DNA of 9,167 nucleotides, taken from positions 1 to 9,167 of the forward strand of contig JAGQKQ010000059.1 in the NCBI GenBank assembly GCA_020430005.1, written 5' to 3'. Positions 1 through 6,273 of this stretch are shown one piece after another. The notes beneath the pieces were generated by a model. That model was not told the DNA's origin. It did not search any database and saw nothing but the letters and a program-made list of their open reading frames with translations. Source of the DNA: Candidatus Omnitrophota bacterium (GTDB lineage Bacteria; Omnitrophota; Gorgyraeia; Zapsychrales; Zapsychraceae). How positions within the stretch are numbered: position 1 is the first letter of the stretch; the number at the start of each line of letters is the position of its first letter. A program made the translations under genes and the position numbers.

Positions 1-62
1 CTTATGGATTGCTTGAGGTTTCCGGTTCCAAAGTTACGGGAAAAATTGTAAAGGTAAAATGA
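1..62 (+). CDS. 3' end of an unidentified upstream gene (partial)
   Basis: Reading from base 3, an open frame runs through 19 codons (YGLLEVSGSKVTGKIVKVK) to a TGA at 60-62, one base before the next ATG. The alternating Val/Lys/Ile pattern looks like a terminal beta strand. The tight spacing and shared strand suggest that this gene and the HIT gene belong to one transcript. Its last codons also carry the AAAGG that probably serves as ribosome binding site for the HIT gene. The fragment is too short to assign to a family. The other two forward frames stop at or before base 51, so this frame is the most likely one. Confidence 0.5.
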   Translation, partial: YGLLEVSGSKVTGKIVKVK

Positions 63-63
63 T

Positions 64-570
64 ATGGATAAATTATGGGCTCCCTGGCGAGTGCCTTATA
101 TCACAAAAATTGTTAAGCAGACAAAAGGATCGGTTTTTTCAAAAATCTTTAAGGAAAAAAACGATAAAAAGAATTATATTTTTATCCTTACGAAATATTC
201 TTTTTCCGTCCTGAATCTTTACCCGTATAATAACGGACATGTGCTGGTTCTTCCGAAACGTCAGGTCAAGGATCTTAGTGATCTTAGACGTGAGGAAAGG
301 GATGATCTGATGGATCTTCTGGAAGAGACCAAGTCGCTTCTCGACGAAGTTCTAAAACCTGCCGGATACAATATCGGAATCAATATAGGACGTATTGCCG
401 GTGCCGGCTTCCCTCAGCATTTGCACATCCACATTGTGCCTCGCTGGAAGGGAGACGCCAATTTTATGCCGGTGGTGGCGAATACAAAAGTCATTTCACA
501 ATCATTAGACACTCTCTATCAGAAATTGGTTGATGCGTACAAGAAAAGACATCGAAGAACTCGAAGATAA
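64..570 (+). CDS. HIT-family nucleotide hydrolase/phosphorylase (Ap4A phosphorylase-like)
   Basis: This is a 168-residue histidine-triad protein, a cytoplasmic enzyme family acting on nucleotide phosphoanhydrides such as diadenosine polyphosphates. The N-terminus MDKLWAPWR is the usual opening of bacterial and actinobacterial-type Ap4A phosphorylase-like HIT proteins. NNGHVLVLPKR (56-66) is the conserved nucleotide-site strand. The triad is HLHIHIVPRW, with H119, H121 and H123; H121 is the expected nucleophile. Relatives usually carry a CxFC pair after the N-terminal segment. Here the equivalent stretch is GSVFSKI, with Ser23 and Ser26, so a zinc site there is unlikely. AAAGG about nine bases upstream supports the ATG. 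The C-terminus is a basic tail (KKRHRRTRR) encoded partly in the 38-base overlap with the next gene. Exact substrate is not visible; the family call is secure. Confidence 0.92.
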   Translation: MDKLWAPWRVPYITKIVKQTKGSVFSKIFKEKNDKKNYIFILTKYSFSVLNLYPYNNGHVLVLPKRQVKDLSDLRREERDDLMDLLEETKSLLDEVLKPAGYNIGINIGRIAGAGFPQHLHIHIVPRWKGDANFMPVVANTKVISQSLDTLYQKLVDAYKKRHRRTRR

Positions 571-1717
571 AATTCTGGCGCCTTACGCCATGAAAAGCAA
601 GGACTCTGCCGGACGGGACCACAAGGAATCGTTGCATGAGGTGCGAACCTGTTATCAGCGTGACCGCGACCGTATTGTTCATTGTGAGGCCTTTCGTAAG
701 CTGGAGTATAAAACCCAGGTCTTTGTTATTTTCGAGGGGGATTATTACCGGACACGCCTTACGCATACGATTGAAGTCGCGCAGATCGCGCGTACGATCG
801 GGCGGAGTTTACAACTTAATGAAGATTTGATTGAAGCCATCGCTCTTGCGCATGATCTGGGTCATCCCCCATTCGGACACGCCGGAGAGGATGCTTTAAA
901 TGCCATTTTAAAAAAACAGGATAAAAGCTGGGAGTTTAACCATAACTTTCGCAGCTATGAGATTGTGACCAAATATGAAAAGCGCTATCCGAAATTTCAG
1001 GGTTTGAATCTCTCAGAGGAAGTTATTGTCGGTATCTTGAAACATGAGACGGGTTATGATAAAAGAGGAGATGTGGCCCGTTATAAAAATGTCGGACCGA
1101 CGCTGGAAGCCAAGGTGGTGGATATTGCTGATGCGCTGGCTTATCTTTCGCATGATATTGATGACGGGTTAACTTCGGGATGTATCGTGATGGACGATTT
1201 GATGAGTAGCGCGCTCTTTAAACGATCTTACGAGAAAATGGATTCATCATTAAATTACAGCGATAAAGGCATGTTGAAATATCAGCTGGTTAAGTTTTTA
1301 ATTGATCAGCAAATTAAAGATCTTCTCAATTTTTCCGCGAAGAATTTGGAAAAAGCGAAATTTGCTTCATCGCAGGATGTAAAGAGTTTTCATTTAAAGA
1401 ATCCGAAGAAAAGTATTATCGGATTTAGTCAAAAAATGAAGGGGGAGCGCGACTTTCTCCAGAATTTGCTGAAGGAAAAACTGTATCATCACTACCGTGT
1501 GGTCCGTATGACGGAAAAAGCACAACGCGTCGTCAATGAGATTTTCGATGTTTACCAAAAAAATCCGGACCAGCTTCCGTATGATGTTTACCAACGGGGC
1601 CGTCGGTATACGAAAAAACAACAATATGAAATTATTGGCAATTATATTGCTTCAATGACAGATAGGTTCGCTTTAGATGAGCACAAAAAACTCTTCGATC
1701 CCTACCAAAAAGTATAA
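533..1717 (+). CDS. dgt: Deoxyguanosinetriphosphate triphosphohydrolase-like protein (dGTPase, HD superfamily)
   Basis: This 394-residue HD-superfamily phosphohydrolase belongs to the dGTPase-like family, which cleaves dNTPs to deoxynucleoside plus triphosphate and helps control nucleotide pools. Visible motifs (ATG at 533 as residue 1) are LAPYAMKS..SAGR (16-28), FRKLEYKTQVF (54-64), the first metal His in RLTHTIEVAQIART (H78), the HD pair in ALAHDLGHPPFGH (H107, D108) and the closing Asp in VDIADALAYLSHDIDD (D200). All four metal ligands are therefore present. The conserved LAPYA block rules out the internal ATG at 590 as the start. TTG at 530 is an alternative one codon earlier, and neither has a clear Shine-Dalgarno. 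The gene overlaps the HIT gene by 38 bases and the next gene by 41. The pairing with a HIT enzyme suggests nucleotide housekeeping; true dNTP preference is inferred only. Confidence 0.93.
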   Translation: MRTRKDIEELEDKILAPYAMKSKDSAGRDHKESLHEVRTCYQRDRDRIVHCEAFRKLEYKTQVFVIFEGDYYRTRLTHTIEVAQIARTIGRSLQLNEDLIEAIALAHDLGHPPFGHAGEDALNAILKKQDKSWEFNHNFRSYEIVTKYEKRYPKFQGLNLSEEVIVGILKHETGYDKRGDVARYKNVGPTLEAKVVDIADALAYLSHDIDDGLTSGCIVMDDLMSSALFKRSYEKMDSSLNYSDKGMLKYQLVKFLIDQQIKDLLNFSAKNLEKAKFASSQDVKSFHLKNPKKSIIGFSQKMKGERDFLQNLLKEKLYHHYRVVRMTEKAQRVVNEIFDVYQKNPDQLPYDVYQRGRRYTKKQQYEIIGNYIASMTDRFALDEHKKLFDPYQKV

Positions 1718-2744
1718 GAAGATTATCGACGCGGTGCACATGGTGTATCGTCTGGTCAATTCGACTTATAATGTTAAAGAGTTGACTCTCCGGCTGACAC
1801 GTCTTTTATGCCAATTTATCCGTGCCGACTATGCCAGCGTTTTTATCCTTGATCCGCAGAAAAAACGTCTGCAGATGATTGCCCAATTCGATAATGAAAT
1901 TAATATTTTCTTGAGCAAGAAAACGGAGTTGTCCAAGGTTTCCGCCAAAGAATTGGAAGTGACTAAAGGGTTTCCTATTATCGAAAAACATTTGATAGGG
2001 CTGCCGCTGGTTTCCGACGATAATATTGGAGCCATTTTTATTCAAAGAAAGCCGACGGAAAGACCTTTTAATGATTTTGATAAAGATATGTTATCGGTTG
2101 TGGCTGAGCAATCCGTTACGGCGATACGGTATTTGCAGTCTTATGAAGAACAGCAGAATGTTATATTGAGCAGTATCGAGTTTATCGGAAAATTATTAAA
2201 ACGCTATGGCCCGATGTCGTCTTCCCAAACGCCGGAGTTTTTCAAGATTCTGAAAGCTGTTTGTGAAAAATTAAACGTCAAAGAAGATGAAATTGAACGA
2301 TTGTATTACGCAAGTATTTTGCATGACGCCGGCGCAATTGATGTCCCGTATAATATTCTCTCCAAGTCTAGTCAATTAACATCCGAAGAATTTAAAGAAA
2401 TTCGGACGTTGCCTAAAAAAAGTGCCGATTTGATCCGGCCGGTAGAATTTTTAAAGCCGGTTCTGCCGATCATTTTGTATCATCACGAACGTTACGATGG
2501 AACAGGGTATCCTTCCGGTTTGAAGAAAGAGCAGATTCCATTAAGTGCCAGAATTCTCTCCGTTGTCAATGCCTTCTGTGCCATGACAAGAGAGCGTTTG
2601 TATAAAAAGCGGTTTTCCGTTCAGGAAGCCCTTCATGAATTGGAAGCCAATAGCGGGACGCAGTTCGACCCCAAAGTCGTAAATGCGTTTTTAACCTTGG
2701 CTAAGCAGAAAAACTTCAGAAAACTCTTGAGTTCTAAGACTTAA
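1677..2744 (+). CDS. GAF domain plus degenerate HD-GYP domain protein
   Basis: This 355-residue protein has an N-terminal GAF-type sensory domain (about 20-155; LLCQFIRADYASVFIL at 43-58, IGAIFIQRK at 117-125) and an HD-GYP domain (about 165-345). HD-GYP proteins normally hydrolyse cyclic di-GMP at a two- or three-metal site. LHDAG (H216, D217), HHERYDGTGYP (269-279) and the FDP motif (330-332) are kept. By alignment with the family pattern, the first His (of TGGHS) is Q184, the Lys of HDxGK is A220, the next metal His (of the xxHP motif) is L245, and the Asp of the DAFDAM motif is N298. With these losses phosphodiesterase activity is doubtful; c-di-GMP binding or protein contact may remain. 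No membrane segment is seen. The start overlaps dgt by 41 bases without a clear ribosome binding site. ATG at 1740 (residue 22) is a possible later start. Confidence 0.88.
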   Translation: MSTKNSSIPTKKYKKIIDAVHMVYRLVNSTYNVKELTLRLTRLLCQFIRADYASVFILDPQKKRLQMIAQFDNEINIFLSKKTELSKVSAKELEVTKGFPIIEKHLIGLPLVSDDNIGAIFIQRKPTERPFNDFDKDMLSVVAEQSVTAIRYLQSYEEQQNVILSSIEFIGKLLKRYGPMSSSQTPEFFKILKAVCEKLNVKEDEIERLYYASILHDAGAIDVPYNILSKSSQLTSEEFKEIRTLPKKSADLIRPVEFLKPVLPIILYHHERYDGTGYPSGLKKEQIPLSARILSVVNAFCAMTRERLYKKRFSVQEALHELEANSGTQFDPKVVNAFLTLAKQKNFRKLLSSKT

Positions 2745-2756
2745 TATTAGTATAAT
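2727..2756 (+). promoter_or_regulatory. Candidate sigma-70-type promoter for the SPOR gene
   Basis: TTGAGT at 2727-2732 is followed after 18 bases by a perfect TATAAT at 2751-2756. Only eight bases separate the -10 box from the ATG at 2765, so transcription would start at or within a base or two of the start codon. No Shine-Dalgarno sequence is present between them. The -35 box lies inside the last codons of the HD-GYP gene. The match to consensus is seen directly; activity is inferred. Confidence 0.6.
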
Positions 2757-2764
2757 TAAATACT

Positions 2765-3376
2765 ATGAGTGATTATCAATCCCGACAATCCCAATTTGAA
2801 CTATTTCCGTCTTCCCGGCAGGATTCCGCCCTGGAAAACGACAAAAAGTCCGGTCAATTAAAAAACTTGACAGTTGCACCAGAAAATATTATTGTTGTAT
2901 CCATTGTTCTTATAATAACCTTAATCGTGATTTTCTCCTTTGGCGTGGAAAAAGGAAAGCGGTTGGCTCTTAAGAACGGCGGTGTCGAGGCGGGTCAAAC
3001 AGCGGAGTTGGCTGATGAAACCGTGATTGTTCAGGAAAATCTTTTGAATAATCCGGAAGTTGTTCCTGTAGAACAACATACAGAAATGGCTCAACCTGAC
3101 GTTACGGAAGACAAACAGGAAATCCTGAGAATTCCTGAACTCGAAAAGCAGCTGGAAAACAAGAATTATACGATCCAGGTTGCGTCTTTCAAGACCAAAG
3201 AATATGCCAAAAAGGAAATCGAAGCCCTGGAAAAAAAGGGTTTTACTGCGTCCATGGTGGCAAAGGGTGATTACGTGATTGTGTGTGTCGGACGGTTTGA
3301 AGGAAAAGACGAAGCCAAAAGGTTTGCGGAACGATTGAAGCACCAATATAACGATTATTTAGTAAGGAGATTTTAA
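2765..3376 (+). CDS. Single-pass membrane protein with C-terminal SPOR domain
   Basis: This 203-residue protein has a polar N-terminal tail (1-40), one hydrophobic segment NIIVVSIVLIITLIVIFSFG (41-60), a low-complexity acidic linker (about 70-132) and a SPOR domain (about 134-203: YTIQVASFKTKEYAKKEIEAL, then YVIVCVGRFEGKDEAKRFAERL). SPOR domains bind glycan strands lacking stem peptides and often place proteins at the division septum. The layout, with the inner-membrane anchor first and SPOR outside, fits a periplasmic cell-wall or division accessory protein. It is read from its own candidate promoter with practically no leader. The small basic protein follows one base after the stop codon, and the last SPOR codons (GTA AGG AGA) double as that gene's ribosome binding site. 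A specific name such as FtsN or DedD is not justified. Confidence 0.88.
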   Translation: MSDYQSRQSQFELFPSSRQDSALENDKKSGQLKNLTVAPENIIVVSIVLIITLIVIFSFGVEKGKRLALKNGGVEAGQTAELADETVIVQENLLNNPEVVPVEQHTEMAQPDVTEDKQEILRIPELEKQLENKNYTIQVASFKTKEYAKKEIEALEKKGFTASMVAKGDYVIVCVGRFEGKDEAKRFAERLKHQYNDYLVRRF

Positions 3377-3377
3377 A

Positions 3378-3587
3378 ATGTCATTGCATCCATCTTTAAA
3401 AATTGATTCGGCCGGAGCGCAGCAGAGAACGGTTTTGACACGGATCGAGCGTATTAAAGACTTGATGAAAAAAGAACTTTGGGCGGAAGATACGTCTGTG
3501 ACCGGACTGCCAAAGACGAAGATCATCAAGATTAAAGCTCGTCGAAAAGTGAAGGCTGAAAAAGACGAAGATAAAGAAAAGAAATAG
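3378..3587 (+). CDS. Small basic protein of the PVC-superphylum type
   Basis: This 69-residue protein opens MSLHPSLKIDSAGAQQR and continues with VLTRIERIKDL (19-29), GLPKTKIIKIK (43-53) and a charged Lys/Glu tail. The combination of an N-terminal HPSL, a VLxRxERI helix and a GLPK motif matches the family I recall as the TIGRFAM 'small basic protein' of Chlamydiae, Verrucomicrobia and relatives (TIGR04137). Its function is unknown; a ribosome or nucleic-acid role has been suspected because of its charge. The start is decided by the best Shine-Dalgarno of the window, AAGGAGA at 3364-3370, eight bases before the ATG. It probably shares the SPOR gene's transcript but, given that ribosome binding site, is likely made at much higher level. 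A weak hairpin overlaps its stop codon. Family assignment rests on motif recall, not a search. Confidence 0.8.
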   Translation: MSLHPSLKIDSAGAQQRTVLTRIERIKDLMKKELWAEDTSVTGLPKTKIIKIKARRKVKAEKDEDKEKK

Positions 3588-3610
3588 TCTTTATCATAAC
3601 GGCCTTTTTT
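3570..3610 (+). terminator. Weak candidate terminator hairpin
   Basis: GATAAAGA (3570-3577) and TCTTTATC (3588-3595) form a perfect 8-bp inverted repeat with a ten-base loop that ends in the TAG stop of the small basic protein. A run of six T follows at 3605-3610, after nine intervening bases. The stem is AT-rich and the T-run is not adjacent, so it may terminate only partly or may instead protect the mRNA 3' end. Confidence 0.4.
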
Positions 3611-3644
3611 ATTAACTATTCATCTCTCTACATGCTTAATTCCC

Positions 3645-4469
3645 GTGAACATGACGTTAAGGTTTACGCTCATCATCACAGCTTTCTGTTGTCTTTTGCC
3701 CGCACCTGCGCGGGCGCAACAGGATATCTTTCCATTCGTCGGTAAAATCACCGGGGCTGATGTTAACGTTCGTGCGGGACAAAGTGAAAACTTTGAACGC
3801 TTGTGCCAGCTTGACCGTGGTGACGAAGTTCTGGTGGTCGGTCAGGCCTACAACTGGTACAAAATTAAACTTCCAAAGATTGCCAAGCTTTATATCAGTG
3901 CGGAGTACATTTATCTTTTGAACGACCGGGTAGGGGGCGTTATCGGTGATCGTGTTAACGTTCGGGCCGGCGCTGATCCAAAACATTCGGTTGTCGGACA
4001 GGTTTTAGCGGGAGAAGAAGTCCAGATTTTAGAAAAAGGAGAGAAGTGGCATCAAATCGCTCCGCTTGATAAAACCTATGGATGGGTTCACGAAGATTTT
4101 GTGACGTTTAAATCAAAAGACATTAGTCAGTTTAAAGATAAAAGTCCTGAGCCGGTGAAAGAAAATCCTGTCATTGAGGCGCATAAAACGATGAATGAAA
4201 CGGCTGAAAAGAATGAGCTGGATGAACGAATACAAGTTCAGAAATCTATGTCCGTGTCGGGTTACTTGAAGTCTGTAGAAACGATAGAAGGCATTCACTA
4301 TCGTTTGGATGTTAATGGTGAAACGCTTTATTTTTTGAGCGGGATGAATAATATGCTTGAAGATTTTGTTCACTATAAAGTTGATGTGGATGGAATTGTC
4401 GACACAGAGAGGTCGGATCAGTATGAATATCCTGTTCTCAATGTCAAACGGATCCAACTTATTTTATAA
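3645..4469 (+). CDS. Secreted protein with two bacterial SH3 domains
   Basis: This is a 274-residue exported protein. Residues 1-24 form a signal peptide: a short positive start, the hydrophobic stretch FTLIITAFCCLLPAPA and a cleavage site at ARA-QQ. Two SH3-type repeats follow, each with the xVNVRxG hallmark: about 33-92 (ADVNVRAGQSENF) and 97-155 (DRVNVRAGADPKH, ending YGWVHEDFV). Such domains commonly bind peptidoglycan or wall-associated ligands. After a charged linker (160-198), residues 200-274 form a separate beta-rich C-terminal domain that I do not recognise; it has no catalytic motif I can identify. There is no NlpC/P60 or amidase domain. The longest frame starts at GTG 3645; ATG at 3651 is equally plausible and gives nearly the same signal peptide. 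Neither has a clear ribosome binding site. It precedes the M50 protease by three bases, so they are probably co-transcribed. Confidence 0.85.
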   Translation: MNMTLRFTLIITAFCCLLPAPARAQQDIFPFVGKITGADVNVRAGQSENFERLCQLDRGDEVLVVGQAYNWYKIKLPKIAKLYISAEYIYLLNDRVGGVIGDRVNVRAGADPKHSVVGQVLAGEEVQILEKGEKWHQIAPLDKTYGWVHEDFVTFKSKDISQFKDKSPEPVKENPVIEAHKTMNETAEKNELDERIQVQKSMSVSGYLKSVETIEGIHYRLDVNGETLYFLSGMNNMLEDFVHYKVDVDGIVDTERSDQYEYPVLNVKRIQLIL

Positions 4470-4472
4470 ATT

Positions 4473-5093
4473 ATGTTAGTAGAAATTCTTTCCAGTTTAG
4501 TCGCTTTATTTGTCGCGATCGTTTTCCATGAATACGCGCATGGCTGGGTGGCGTATAAGCTGGGCGATCCGACGGCAAAAGATGCCGGGCGATTATCGTT
4601 GAATCCGATTAAGCATATCGATCCGATCGGGACAATCTTTCTTCCCGGAATTCTGCTGATTTTGCGTTTTATGGGATTAAATTCTTTTATGTTTGGATGG
4701 GCTAAGCCAGTTCCGGTAAATTTTGGAAGGCTGCGTCGTCCAAAACAGGATATGATTTTGGTTGCCATGGCGGGTCCGGCAATCAATATCGCGCTGGCCT
4801 TGGTCTTTAGTGTTCTTGCCAAAATTCCATTTCTGAGTGTATTACATCATTTTCTCGGTGTGTGCGTTTTTATCAATATTGTTTTAGCAGTATTTAATAT
4901 GATTCCGGTTCCGCCTTTAGATGGGTCACGCCTTGTTTTTGGTTTATTGCCGGACCGTCTGGCCGTTCCCTATGCGCGGCTGGAACCCTTTGGAATTTTG
5001 ATCGTTGTCCTTTTAATTAATACGGAGGCTGTCCAAGTAGCCATTTTGTCTGTTGTTTACTTAATAGCCAATTTGCTGGGGGTTTCTTTGTGA
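4473..5093 (+). CDS. M50-family site-2-type membrane zinc metalloprotease
   Basis: This 206-residue polytopic membrane protein belongs to the short, bacterial M50B-like group of intramembrane proteases. The zinc motif FHEYAHG lies in the first membrane helix (H19, E20, H23), and the third ligand is Asp150 in FNMIPVPPLDGSR (141-153). NPIKHIDPIGT (44-54) is the typical loop motif of this subgroup, and VAMAGPAINIALAL (97-110) is the conserved helix. There is no PDZ domain, so it is not an RseP-type protease. Members of this short group are often annotated only as site-2 protease family; their substrates are mostly unknown. The start ATG lies three bases after the SH3 gene stop with no Shine-Dalgarno, which suggests re-initiation. 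Its stop overlaps the aroB start (TGATG). The context does not reveal a substrate. Confidence 0.92.
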   Translation: MLVEILSSLVALFVAIVFHEYAHGWVAYKLGDPTAKDAGRLSLNPIKHIDPIGTIFLPGILLILRFMGLNSFMFGWAKPVPVNFGRLRRPKQDMILVAMAGPAINIALALVFSVLAKIPFLSVLHHFLGVCVFINIVLAVFNMIPVPPLDGSRLVFGLLPDRLAVPYARLEPFGILIVVLLINTEAVQVAILSVVYLIANLLGVSL

Positions 5094-6187
5094 TGAAAAC
5101 AATCAAGGTTAATCTAAAACAGAATCCTTACAATATTGTGATTGGCCATAAGATTTTGTCCAAGATCGGGCCGGCCATTAAAGCTCTGAATATTGGAAAG
5201 GATGCGCTTGTCATTACGAATCCGTCTATCCGGCGATTACATGGTAAAACACTCGAACAGAGTTTGCGCAGAAGCGGTTTTTCAATAAAAGTGTTTGAAG
5301 TGCCAGATGGTGAGAAAAGTAAATCCGCTAAAGTCGCCATGCAGTTGATGGAGGAGATTGCGCGTTATGATATTTTCCGAAAAGTTTTTGTGATTGCCTT
5401 TGGCGGGGGAGTGATTGGTGATTTAGCCGGATTTGTGGCCGCAACGTATAAAAGAGGTGTGCCGTATGTGCAGGTGCCGACAACATTCTTGGCGCAGATT
5501 GATTCGGCGATTGGTGGTAAAGTGGCTATTGATCTTCCCGTGGGAAAGAATTTAGTCGGGGCTTTTTATCAACCCAAAGTCGTTTATAGTGACGTGGCTG
5601 TTTTAGAAACGCTGCCCGAACGCCAAATTAGAAACGGTATGGCTGAAGCGATTAAATATGGCGTTATTTATGATCGCAAGTTTTTTGAATATCTTGAAAA
5701 ACATTATCAGGAGATTTTTGCGTTTGATGAGGCGGTCGTCACGCATGTTGTTTATCAATGCAGCCGCATTAAAAAGGAAGTGGTGGTTGCCGATGAAAAG
5801 GAAACAAAATCCATCCGGACAATTCTAAATTTTGGTCATACCGTTGGACACGCAATTGAAGCCGCGGGAGGCTTCAAATTGTATCAACACGGTGAGGCGA
5901 TTGCGTTGGGTATGAGAATCGCGGCGGATATCTCTCTTCAGAAGAAAATGATTAATGCCAAAGCGGTGGGGCGTTTAAATGATTTATTGAGTAATGTTGG
6001 TCTTCCCAAAACAATCCGGATTCTTAAACAGGCGGCCATTTTACATTTGATGAGGCACGATAAGAAGTTTATCACCGGAAAGAACAGATTTGTTCTGGCG
6101 ACGCGTATTGGTCAGGTTAAAGTTGTTGAAGGGATCCGTCAGGACATTATTAAAAAAGCTGTTCAGCGTTATAAAACTAGTGTTTAG
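5093..6187 (+). CDS. aroB: 3-dehydroquinate synthase
   Basis: AroB converts DAHP to 3-dehydroquinate, the second step of the shikimate pathway, using NAD and a metal ion in the cytoplasm. The 364-residue length is normal. Motifs visible (ATG at 5093 as residue 1) are the nucleotide-binding FGGGVIGDLAGFVAATYKRG (103-122), VPTTFLAQIDSAIGGK (128-143) with the catalytic-site Lys, LPVGKNLVGAFYQP (148-161), and the metal ligands E185 (GMAEAIKYG), H249 (LNFGHTVGHAIE) and H266 (QHGEAIALGM). ATG at 5093 overlaps the upstream stop as TGATG and has GGGGG about ten bases before it. GTG at 5090 is the alternative start. The last codons (KTSV) and the stop lie within the first units of a 7-bp repeat array, so the C-terminus may have been altered by that repeat. 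Confidence 0.97.
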   Translation: MKTIKVNLKQNPYNIVIGHKILSKIGPAIKALNIGKDALVITNPSIRRLHGKTLEQSLRRSGFSIKVFEVPDGEKSKSAKVAMQLMEEIARYDIFRKVFVIAFGGGVIGDLAGFVAATYKRGVPYVQVPTTFLAQIDSAIGGKVAIDLPVGKNLVGAFYQPKVVYSDVAVLETLPERQIRNGMAEAIKYGVIYDRKFFEYLEKHYQEIFAFDEAVVTHVVYQCSRIKKEVVVADEKETKSIRTILNFGHTVGHAIEAAGGFKLYQHGEAIALGMRIAADISLQKKMINAKAVGRLNDLLSNVGLPKTIRILKQAAILHLMRHDKKFITGKNRFVLATRIGQVKVVEGIRQDIIKKAVQRYKTSV

Positions 6188-6211
6188 TTGTTAGTGCTTG
6201 GTGCCTAGAAA
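6177..6211 (+). repeat. Left array of five 7-bp units
   Basis: Five consecutive heptads are readable on the + strand: CTAGTGT, TTAGTTG, TTAGTGC, TTGGTGC and CTAGAAA, roughly YTRGTGC. The first two cover the final aroB codons, and the TAG stop is part of the second unit. The array is the mirror of the right array at 6274-6308. The periodicity is directly visible; the copies are degenerate. Confidence 0.7.
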
Positions 6212-6227
6212 AAGCAAAAACAACTAA
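6184..6227 (+). other. Local hairpin over the aroB stop codon
   Basis: TTAGTTGTT (6184-6192) pairs perfectly with AACAACTAA (6219-6227). Inside it, TGCTT (6195-6199) pairs with AAGCA (6212-6216), separated by a symmetric two-by-two internal loop and closing a 12-base loop. In the aroB mRNA this would form a 14-pair stem just past the stop. No T-run follows, so it is not a textbook terminator; it may protect the 3' end. Confidence 0.5.
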
Positions 6228-6273
6228 TGCATTTCCAATGTGTTACACCATCCAAATATTATTAATTTGAGAA
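6212..6273. other. Core of the convergent repeat element
   Basis: The 62 bases between the two arrays are AT-rich and non-coding. They contain the palindrome GTGTTACAC (6240-6248), which sits within two bases of the centre of the whole 132-bp element, and an AT-rich stretch at 6253-6267. The nine bases AACAACTAA at 6219-6227 are an inverted copy of the left array's second unit. Nothing else is recognisable. Confidence 0.5.

Noticed and set aside
2921..3346. Long open frame on the minus strand opposite the SPOR gene
   Set aside because: It mirrors a gene with clear domain motifs, shows no domain pattern of its own and has no upstream signals.
3612..3640. Possible promoter TTAACT - 17 bases - CTTAAT before the SH3 gene
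   Set aside because: Both boxes match only four of six positions; kept as a weak idea, not listed as a feature.
4113..4822. Two minus-strand open frames opposite the SH3 and M50 genes
   Set aside because: Composition follows the antisense of real genes; the forward frames carry signal peptide, VNVRxG and HExxH motifs.
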